Positions 57,510 through 64,000 of a stretch of 64,000 bases of DNA are shown here, in pieces; position 1 is the first letter of the stretch; every line of letters starts with the position of its first letter. The notes below the pieces were generated by a model, which was not told where the DNA came from, did no database searches, and was given only the letters and a program-made list of their open reading frames with translations. A program made the position numbers and the translations under genes. This stretch comes from an uncultured Collinsella sp. (GTDB lineage Bacteria; Actinomycetota; Coriobacteriia; Coriobacteriales; Coriobacteriaceae), in contig CAUCTV010000001.1 of the NCBI GenBank assembly GCA_958445895.1, positions 1 to 64,000 of the forward strand. The letters run 5' to 3'.

Positions 57510-60001
57510 ATGACCGAACACCACGCCATCAGCCGTCGAGCATTCACGTTGGGCCTAGGACTCGCAGCATTGTCGCCATTTGTAAGCCTGCCCGAAACCG
57601 CGGGATTGGGCCTTCCCGTGCGCGCGGCATTTGCAGAAGACGCTGCCACAGCGTCAGTCAGCCTCGACAATTTCGTCATTCGCCTTCGCCCCGCGGGCTA
57701 TTTTCGCACCGCGAGCGTCAACCAAGACGGCAACGTTCGCGGCAACGTCTGCCACCTGTTTAACGACGGCACGTCCAGCAAGCTCATCCTTGAGAACGTA
57801 ACGACCAAGAATGACGATACAAACTGGTATGCTATCCGCACCTTGCTCAATTTCGAAGAGCATAAAAAGACGGGCTACAGCATTTGGTCGGTCGACGACG
57901 ACTCGGACAAAGATGGAAAGGTCATCCACGTATGGGGCGGCGAGTATGACAACAAGCCCAGCCGCGCTTTTGCGTTCGAGCGTCAATCAAACGGAACCTA
58001 TATCATCCGAGACCGCACGGTCGAGAAAGAAACCGAGAAAAAAGACATTAAGTACCTGGCAATAGAATCGAACGGCGAAGACCAGGACAACAATAAGATC
58101 TGCCATAAGAGTAAGAGCATTCCGTGGGAGCTCGAACTTATCGGTTACGACATGAAAAAGAACGATGCCACGGTTAGCAGCCTCGACTGGATCACGTACA
58201 GCAGCTACGTCGATGGGCCATGTTGGATGAAATACGTCGACGACAACAAGTTCCTCGACGAGCTGAGCATCCCGGGTACGCACGATTCGGGCACCTGCAG
58301 CGTGGACAACGACACTGAGCCCCAATCCTCGCAAGTAAAATGCCAGCAGGATTACATTCCCACGCAGTTGCTCGAAGGCATTCGCTATTTTGATATCCGG
58401 CTCGGAAAGGGCGACGACCCCGGTATCGACCACGGGGATTACTACCTGCTCAAAAAGACGCGTACTTTATGCATCTTTCCGATGTCATAGGCTACTTCAA
58501 AACGTTTTTGAACGAAAACCCGACAGAAGCGCTCATCATGCTTGTATCACGAGGCAACGACGAGGCTACCGACGAAAGTGTTACGACGGCTTTCGCCAAG
58601 GTTTTGGACGACAACCCCAAACTGTTCTATACGTCGAGCCGAATCCCCACGCTACACGAGGTGCGCGGAAAGATCGTTCTGCTGCGTCGATTTAGGCTCG
58701 CCGGCAACAGTGTAAGCGGCCACACGTGGGGCCTCGACCTTACCGAATGGGATGACAAGATCAAGGCTCACTCCGACAGCACCACTATGTGTCTCGTCCA
58801 AGACGCGCGGGGCTTTGAAGCCGCGGGGGAAACAGGCGACAAAGAGCCCTATTGCACCAAGGTATACGCCCAGGACAAGTACAAACTCACGGGAACCGAC
58901 AAGCTCAGCTGGGTCGATAATGCACTGAAGGAAACGACCGGGCGCACGCGCAACAAGGTGGACGTCGTGGACGATAACGGGGCCAAGGAGCAAGTCCTGG
59001 AGCGCTGCTGGTCTATCAACTACACCAGCTGCACGGGCTTGTCGCACGGAGGCAATCCTTTTACCTCGGCACGAGTAGTCAACGAGCATCTGTATAAGAG
59101 CCCGTACATCAACCCCAGCGGCACCGAGGATACAAAGTCAGATTACCTCAAGCACATTGGCATCATCGCATCCGACTTTGTTGATGCGGCACTGGCACGG
59201 AGCATCTACCAGCGCAATTACAATTACGATACGAAGCACACGCAGTCGGCTTCGTACTACCTCCCGACCCGTATGCGCATGACATACGGCGACTCGCTGA
59301 GCGATGCCTCACTCCAGGATGGCAAGACCGTTGGCGAGGGTCATTTCCGTCTCGTCGACAGCAGCAACGTACTCAACGTGGCGGCTTCGGGCCATGCGTT
59401 TACCATCGAATATGTGGATGTCGACGCCTTGGGCAACGAGACCGTTACGGAGCTGCGGGATCATGTGCCCATCGATATCGATCCGCGCGCGTTGACGCCC
59501 CATTTTGAGGGGCTCGAAGGCCTTAAGGCCGGCGAAGACGTGCGCGCCAAGATTGCGGCATCACTCGAGGGCAAGCTCGAAACCGATGCCTGCACGGCCC
59601 AGCTCGAGTTTGCGCACGACGCGGACGGCGCTCCGGGCACGGCAATGGCCGAGGGCGAAACATTTGCCGCAGGAACGTACTGGGTGCGCGTGAACGGTCT
59701 CTTGGGCGACGCGGCGCAGAACTACACGCTCGCCAGCGACGGAGCCGCAAGCTTTACCGTAGCGGCCTCGGGCAGTGCGGGCGGCAACGGCAGCGGCACG
59801 GGTTCCAACGCAGGCAGCGCCGACAAGAACGGCAAGGGCAACAAGAGAGACCAGGGCAAGAGCTCGGGCGGAAAGCTCGCCAACACGGGCGACGGTTCTG
59901 GCGTTGCCGCCGGGCTCGCTGCCGCCGCCGTAGCGACGACGGTCGCCGGCGCAGCAATGCTTGCCAGTGACCGCGACAATACCGAGGACGTTAACGAATA
60001 G
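57510..60001 (+). pseudogene. Surface phosphatidylinositol-specific phospholipase C, frame interrupted in an A5 tract
   Basis: Two frames make one protein of about 830 residues. The first (57510-58490) has a Tat signal (SRRAFTLGLGLAAL), a ricin-lectin-like beta region and the PI-PLC X domain start: SIPGTHDSGTC (H258), EGIRYFDIRLG and HGDYYLLKK (H308). The second frame (open to 60001) continues YFMHLSDVIGYFKTFLNENPTEALIMLVSR, also typical of PI-PLC, then WSINYTSCTG, a C-terminal beta domain, a Gly-rich spacer and LANTGDG with a membrane helix, a sortase-like signal. The frames join if the AAAAA at 58452-58456 had one more A. It is either a disrupted gene, a phase-variable switch, or a homopolymer reading error. 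Confidence 0.8.
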
Positions 60002-60030
60002 GCAAGCCAGTTTTTTGGGCGCATCAACTC

Positions 60031-60068
60031 AATCGGGGCGCAGAATACCGTTCTGCGCCCCGATTTTT
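60031..60068 (+). terminator. Terminator of the PI-PLC gene
   Basis: TCGGGGCGCAGAA pairs with TTCTGCGCCCCGA around TACCG, followed by TTTTTACC. Confidence 0.92.
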
Positions 60069-60093
60069 ACCTTGGACCGAACGCCGTTATCGG

Positions 60094-60363
60094 CTACATC
60101 ACCATGTTCAGCGCGTTCACAAATTCCTGGGCCTTCGCACGGCTACTCAGGCTAAAGACGCAAGCGGTCAACAGCCTGTTACGCAGAAAAACATCACGGC
60201 CTTTGATTCTATTGACGCCCGTAATGTCCTTAAGATAGACAATTTCGGCGTGCTTGCCACCAAAAGTGCCCTTCTTGAGCACCTCGATGCGGTTGGGGTA
60301 GATCTTGACGTCTTTAAACCTACCCGAACCCTTGTCCTGAAACAGCAAGGTGTTGTTGTCCAT
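60094..60363 (-). CDS. Small PH-like domain protein
   Basis: 89 residues from the ATG at 60363; ATGs at 60372, 60378 and further upstream are alternatives, and none has a strong ribosome site. LLFQDKGSGRFKDVKIYPNRIEVLKKGTFGGKHAEIVYLKDITGVNRIKG is the strand series of a bacterial PH-like (DUF4429-type) domain, and SSRAKAQEFVNALN its closing helix. Such domains are often fused to SHOCT segments; here none follows. Function unknown. Divergent from the YhcG-type gene. Confidence 0.65.
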   Translation of the reverse strand: MDNNTLLFQDKGSGRFKDVKIYPNRIEVLKKGTFGGKHAEIVYLKDITGVNRIKGRDVFLRNRLLTACVFSLSSRAKAQEFVNALNMVM

Positions 60364-60530
60364 ACGCATCGCTCTCATGGTTAGAGTTAAAACTGCCTTC
60401 ACCATCACATTCTAGTCGCCGCAAACCCTTTTCGCGATCGCGCTCAGAGCACCAGAATCCGTGTCCGCACGAGGCTTTAAACTAAAAACAATAAAGATGC
60501 ACTCCTCAAGAGGAAAGTCGGGCGATATTG

Positions 60531-61580
60531 ATGGGTGAACTGGTAAACCGCGGGGAATCGGCAATCGTGCCAGAAGTTTTTTACAAGCAGGTTTCCTCGA
60601 TTCTCAACGCCGCTCGCGACAAGGCCTATACCGCCGTTAACTTTGCGATGGTTGAGGCATATTGGGAGATCGGCAAGAGTATTGTTGATGAACAGGGCGG
60701 AGAGGAGCGCGCCAAGTATGGCGATGCACTGATCGACGAACTTGCCGTTAGATTGACTAAGGATTTTGGCAGAGGCTTCAACGCCAGAAGCTTAAGATAC
60801 ATGCGTCAGTTTTATCTTGCGTTCCCAATTCGGAACGCGCTGCGTTCCGAATTGAATTGGACACATTACCGCAGGTTATCGCGTATAACCGACCCTGATG
60901 CTCGAACATGGTACATGAACGAATGTGCCGATTCTCGCTGGAGCACGCGTCAGCTCGAGCGCCAGATCAACACCATGTTCCGCGAGCGCCTGCTTGCCAG
61001 CAAGGACAAGGAGGCCGTCACCCAGGAAATCCAAAAGAGCGCCCCGGCTCGTCGCCCCGAGGATATCATCCGCGACCCATATGTACTGGAGTTTTTAGGT
61101 TTCTCGGACGATACTGCGTTTCGCGAGAGCGATCTAGAGCAGGCGCTCATCACGCATCTTCAGAAGTTCCTGCTGGAGCTTGGCCGTGGTTTCGCTTTCG
61201 AGGCGCGCCAAAAGCGCATCACCTTTGATGGGCGCCATTTCTATATTGACCTTGTGTTTTACAACTATCTGATGCGCTGCTTCGTGCTCATCGACCTTAA
61301 GACGGACGATCTTACGCACCAGGACCTGGGCCAGATGCAAATGTATGTGAACTACTACACGCGCGAGCTCATGAACGAAGGCGACAATCCGCCCATAGGC
61401 ATCGTGCTCTGCGCGGACAAAAGCGATTCGATCGTCGAGTACACGCTGCCCGAAGACAACGACCAAGTGTTTGCCGCCAAATACCTGCCGTATCTTCCAA
61501 GCAAGGAAGAGCTGGCACGCGAGCTGAGTGCCGAGTACCGCGCCATCAACGAAGCGACTAATGGCGAAGTGCAAGGATAG
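60531..61580 (+). CDS. YhcG/DUF1016 PD-(D/E)XK nuclease family protein
   Basis: 349 residues from the ATG at 60531. The N-terminal DUF1016 part has ARDKAYTAVNFAMVEAYWEIGKSIVDEQ, DFGRGFNARSLRYMRQFYLAFP and WTHYRRLSRI. The C-terminal nuclease fold has DPYVLEFLGF, ESDLEQALITHLQKFLLELGRGFAFEARQKRI, FYIDLVFYNYLMRCFVLIDLK (D, then D-x-K) and GQMQMYVNYY. Members occur singly or within restriction-modification loci and resemble RmuC/Holliday-junction-type nucleases. Here a DraG-type glycohydrolase follows 63 bases later on the same strand. A role in DNA processing or phage defence is plausible but unproven. Confidence 0.92.
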   Translation: MGELVNRGESAIVPEVFYKQVSSILNAARDKAYTAVNFAMVEAYWEIGKSIVDEQGGEERAKYGDALIDELAVRLTKDFGRGFNARSLRYMRQFYLAFPIRNALRSELNWTHYRRLSRITDPDARTWYMNECADSRWSTRQLERQINTMFRERLLASKDKEAVTQEIQKSAPARRPEDIIRDPYVLEFLGFSDDTAFRESDLEQALITHLQKFLLELGRGFAFEARQKRITFDGRHFYIDLVFYNYLMRCFVLIDLKTDDLTHQDLGQMQMYVNYYTRELMNEGDNPPIGIVLCADKSDSIVEYTLPEDNDQVFAAKYLPYLPSKEELARELSAEYRAINEATNGEVQG

Positions 61581-61643
61581 CAGCACGTTGCGACCGATAC
61601 CCCCGACGGCGCTCCACATCACCCGGGAAAAGAGGAGCTTTCC

Positions 61644-62432
61644 ATGACAGACAGACCGAAAACAACACTGCGCGACTGCATCTATGGGCTTGCCGTCGGT
61701 GACGCGCTGGGCGTTCCCTACGAGTTCAGGCCCCGCGGTACGTTCGAATGCACGGACATGATCGGCTACGGCACGCATGGGCAACCCGCCGGCACCTGGA
61801 GCGACGACACATCTATGACGCTTGCTACCTGCGACTCGATTAGGGAGCTCGGGCACATCGACACCGCGGACATGCGCGACAAGTTCGTAAGCTGGATTGC
61901 CCGTGGCGAGTATACGATCGACGGCGTTTTCGATTACGGCGGTACGACCGCCCGCGCCCTGCGCACCGGCAAAGGAGGCTCCGGCGAGCGCGACAACGGC
62001 AACGGATCGCTCATGCGCATCGCTCCCCTGGCGTTCACCGATGCGACAGACGAAGAGGTCAGCAAGGTCTCCGCGATTACGCACGCCCACAGAACGTCGA
62101 CCGACGCATGCATCATATTTGTCGAGCTGATGAGGGATGTGATGAACGACGTGCTCCCCTCGTGGGCGCTCCATCTGAAAGGCGTGCCTGAGCAGGAGAT
62201 CAGGTCGGGTGGCTTCGTGCGCGACACGCTTAAGGCAGCCACCTGGTGTTTCGTCAACACTAACAGCTACGAAGATTGCGTGCTTGCCGCCGTCAACCTA
62301 GGCGACGACACCGACACCACCGCAGCCGTCGCCGGCGCCCTCGCCGGCACGGCATACGGTCTCAAAGCCATCCCGCAGGAGTGGATCGACACTCTGCGCG
62401 GCAAAGAGCTGATTGAGAGCTGCCTGTTTTAA
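61644..62432 (+). CDS. DraG-type ADP-ribosylglycohydrolase
   Basis: 262 residues, GAGGAGC upstream. Di-metal and ADP-ribose motifs of the family are all present: GLAVGDALGVPYEF, GTWSDDTSMTLA, ERDNGNGSLMRIAPLA, AITHAHRTS and VNLGDDTDTTAAVAGALAG. It removes ADP-ribose from modified protein, nucleic acid or small molecules in the cytoplasm. No ADP-ribosyltransferase gene is visible nearby. A 73-residue gene starts 32 bases downstream and is likely in the same operon. Confidence 0.92.
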   Translation: MTDRPKTTLRDCIYGLAVGDALGVPYEFRPRGTFECTDMIGYGTHGQPAGTWSDDTSMTLATCDSIRELGHIDTADMRDKFVSWIARGEYTIDGVFDYGGTTARALRTGKGGSGERDNGNGSLMRIAPLAFTDATDEEVSKVSAITHAHRTSTDACIIFVELMRDVMNDVLPSWALHLKGVPEQEIRSGGFVRDTLKAATWCFVNTNSYEDCVLAAVNLGDDTDTTAAVAGALAGTAYGLKAIPQEWIDTLRGKELIESCLF

Positions 62433-62464
62433 GGCGCCATTCAAGAAATAAGGCAGGAGGCATC

Positions 62465-62686
62465 ATGGAGAGGAAGATCGCAAATATAAACGAGTTCCAA
62501 GTGGACGAAAACGGGATTCCGCTATTTCCAGTAGGACTGAAGGAGGAAGCCAGCCTCTATGTCCTCCCCGACGGGCGTTACCTCCCCTGCGGGGTCTACA
62601 GGACCGCGGACGGCGGTTCGATCATTTATGAGCCATCCGAACTAAGCTTCTTCGGGCAGATGCTTGCTCAATTCAAAGAGAACTAG
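62465..62686 (+). CDS. Small protein of unknown function downstream of draG-like gene
   Basis: 73 residues, with AGGAGG six bases before the ATG. Soluble, rich in charged residues and beta-forming (ANINEFQVDENGIPLFPVGL, ASLYVLPDGRYLPCGVYRT, GSIIYEPSELSFFGQML). No family recognised. The operon position suggests it works with the ADP-ribosylglycohydrolase. Confidence 0.6.
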   Translation: MERKIANINEFQVDENGIPLFPVGLKEEASLYVLPDGRYLPCGVYRTADGGSIIYEPSELSFFGQMLAQFKEN

Positions 62687-62829
62687 AGGCTTGATTGCCC
62701 GTTAGATCGACACTGCTCCAAGCCATGGGGCGGGTAGGATGTCTCCCGCCGCGGCCTGTGAGGTAGAATTACGACTGCCGCGGAATCCGCCTGCGGGCAA
62801 CGCTCCGATCTCCGATTGGGGTGAAGCCT

Positions 62830-62922
62830 ATGAACTTGTTTCTTGAAATCCTGCGCCTCTCGATGTATGTAACCGGCATCGTCCGGAACCTCTACTCGAT
62901 CTGGCGGGAATATAAGCAGTAA
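62830..62922 (+). CDS. Possible 30-residue peptide followed by a terminator
   Basis: MNLFLEILRLSMYVTGIVRN then LYSIWREYKQ and TAA. GGGGTGAAG lies seven bases before the ATG, and a terminator begins 23 bases after the stop. The peptide is amphipathic to hydrophobic with a polar end, reminiscent of type I toxins or leader peptides. It is short enough to occur by chance. Confidence 0.35.
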   Translation: MNLFLEILRLSMYVTGIVRNLYSIWREYKQ

Positions 62923-62943
62923 CGGATAGCGAAGGGAGTCATG

Positions 62944-62973
62944 CAAAGGGCCGGTCGCACCCGGCCCTTTAGA
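62944..62973 (+). terminator. Terminator after the small ORF
   Basis: AAAGGGCCGG pairs with CCGGCCCTTT around TCGCAC. It ends the transcript of either the draG-like operon or the small ORF. Nothing further was recognised between it and 63199. Confidence 0.7.
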
Positions 62974-63199
62974 CGATAGTACCTGCGTTGCCCGCGCTTC
63001 CAAAGTTGACCGACTGAGGAGCGGGTTCCGCGGCACATCCTGATTTTACCCAGTGGCAAGGCTCTTTTACAGCCGTTCCACCGTTTATTTACATCCGCCA
63101 ATCAAGACGAGGCTACTACGCACCTTTATTACACACGATGTTTTCAGCCTGGTATAAACAAGTTCAATAATAGAATGCAAATCCAACCATCGTGTCTGA

Positions 63200-63668
63200 T
63201 TACGAAAGGATTTTTGCCTTTTCTGCAGCAAACTCTTCCTCGGTAAGTACTCCACTCTCACGCAGTGCTGCAAGCCTCTCAAGCCTTGCAACTACATCAA
63301 CCACTATCCGCCAGCGTCTCAATAGTCTGTGAAACCTGCGGATACCGCTCGAGCTCCTTCGATAGGGCATCGACTATCTTGGCAATATTCTTTGCATTTT
63401 TGCCCCCGTTTAATACGTTTGCCCTGACCTTAGATGACGACTTGACAGTAACGCCAGATCCGCCTTCAACTGGAACAACCGAAATACTGATATTTTCGCC
63501 CCAAGACCAAAGGCTCATACCAATCTCGGCTGCAACTGTTCTTGTTGTGGGCGATGCACTATCAACTTTTACTTTAGGCAGCTTTTCCATAGCTGCCTTC
63601 AAGGCATTAAACGTGTCGTCAGGAGAATACGGTACCTGAAGCTGAAGCTGCTGATCCGCAAAACCCAT
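63200..63668 (-). pseudogene. SHOCT-domain protein split by a +1 frameshift
   Basis: The first frame (63668-63297, GGAGG before the ATG) encodes 123 residues starting MGFADQQLQLQVPYSPDD, an alpha/beta body with KTIxxx-like late helix (NIAKIVDALSKELERYPQVS). It stops at TGA. In the next frame, starting at 63301, the chain continues VVARLERLAALRESGVLTEE EFAAEKAKIL, a textbook SHOCT domain, to a TAA at 63200-63202. Removing one G from the GTGGTTGA at the join restores a single protein of ~157 residues. It may be a disrupted gene or a sequencing artefact. SHOCT segments usually bind partner oligomers; function unknown. Confidence 0.7.
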
Positions 63669-63784
63669 AATCTGGCCTCCGCTTCTTACAAGATTAAGGC
63701 TATCGGCAATGGTAGCACGTTCCCAGCAGTCTTAAGTTCGTCTCATGACCTTGCGATGCAGCCCGACGCCCCGGCACCACTCCC

Positions 63785-64000
63785 CTACTTACCAAAAATC
63801 GCAGCGAACAATCCCTTGCGTTTGGGCTTTTCTTCTCGGTAGGAACCCTCAGCTGCCGCTGCAACCTGGCGCGGTTGCTCGCCACCTCCACGGCGCACGA
63901 TCTGGTATAGGAAGGGCGATTTAACGTATTTGACCTCGATGGGCGTGGCGTGCACGGTGCTCTCGCCGGACAGATGCAGGCTCGGGTTGAGCGGCGCCAC
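63785..64000 (-). CDS. C-terminal part of an unknown protein (5' end outside window)
   Basis: The last 71 residues of a gene running in from beyond the window end. STVHATPIEVKYVKSPFLYQIVRRGGGE is followed by a basic tail KPKRKGLFAAIFGK. The frame is open to base 64000, where a GTG happens to stand, so the real start is probably further out. No family recognised. Confidence 0.45.
   Translation of the reverse strand: MAPLNPSLHLSGESTVHATPIEVKYVKSPFLYQIVRRGGGEQPRQVAAAAEGSYREEKPKRKGLFAAIFGK

Noticed and set aside
58440..58490. Programmed -1 ribosomal frameshifting in the PI-PLC gene
   Set aside because: The tract is C-AAA-AAG, which lacks the X-XXY-YYZ pattern (only five A residues) and has no obvious downstream pseudoknot; a one-base indel explains it more simply.
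63290..63310. Programmed +1 frameshifting at GGT-TGA in the SHOCT gene
   Set aside because: The P-site codon GGT would re-pair poorly on GTT, and no internal Shine-Dalgarno is in place, unlike prfB.
1..64000. CRISPR arrays, tRNA or rRNA genes, complete insertion sequences, prophage genes
   Set aside because: No regular repeat-spacer pattern, no tRNA-like cloverleaf with GTTCRA arm, no transposase or phage structural motif was recognised on either strand.

Overview
The window is GC-rich (about 60% or more) chromosomal DNA from a gut actinobacterium. Gene content and style point to the Coriobacteriia, most likely Collinsella or a close relative. The evidence is Tat/lipobox lipoproteins, a class III fructose-bisphosphatase, DegV proteins, an aberrant MetRS-like ligase, and many short palindromic intergenic repeats with core words such as GGGGACAGGCACC and GGAACGTCCCC. 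This assignment is inference; no rRNA or tRNA gene was recognised.

Layout. 0-5.2 kb: serine synthesis (serC end, serA) and a DUF1015-like gene, with an AT-rich stretch, an AbiEi-like/nuclease-fold gene and an M20 peptidase between them. 5.2-10.9 kb: tandem histidine phosphatases, a nitroreductase, DUF308 and DUF188 proteins, a 10-TM heavy-metal exporter and a DnaQ-type exonuclease. 11.2-12.4 kb: a second AbiEi-like/nuclease-fold gene, paralogous to the first. 12.4-16.2 kb: a metal-resistance cluster (SmtB/CadC-type ArsR repressor, HMA chaperone, CadA/ZntA-type P-type ATPase) with three matching operators, a very large palindrome and a DtxR-family regulator. 16.4-23.2 kb: Cof phosphatase, ABC-F protein and the phosphate transporter pstSCAB. 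23.2-28 kb: dipeptidase, HAD phosphatase, DegV, a DinJ-YafQ toxin-antitoxin pair behind a 50-bp palindrome, and a LOG-family protein. 28-35.5 kb: queuosine genes tgt, queA and queH, an SDR, an acidic tail-anchored coiled-coil protein and a DUF3267 protein. 35.6-44.7 kb: MetRS-like ligase, NSUN-family rRNA methyltransferase, an aldolase-like barrel protein, DegV, fbp and two GtrA proteins.

44.8-49.9 kb holds the most interesting locus. A cobalamin riboswitch precedes a 1291-residue surface protein with four transcobalamin-beta-like (DUF4430) domains, a PQQ-type beta-propeller, an InlB-type repeat and a C-terminal membrane anchor. A second, smaller membrane-anchored DUF4430 protein follows. Together they look like a B12-capture system at the Gram-positive cell surface. 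50-55.4 kb: an AarF kinase operon, a C69 dipeptidase and the one-carbon pair fchA-folD. 55.7-60 kb: two duplicated lipoproteins and a surface PI-PLC whose frame is broken in an A5 tract. 60-64 kb: a PH-like protein, a YhcG-type PD-(D/E)XK nuclease, a DraG-type ADP-ribosylglycohydrolase with a small companion, a frameshifted SHOCT protein and a gene running off the end.

Intergenic space is rich in imperfect palindromes of several families. The most elaborate is a composite ~270-310 bp structured element present twice in direct orientation (29468-29778 and 32714-32978), where some stem sequences differ between copies but stay complementary.
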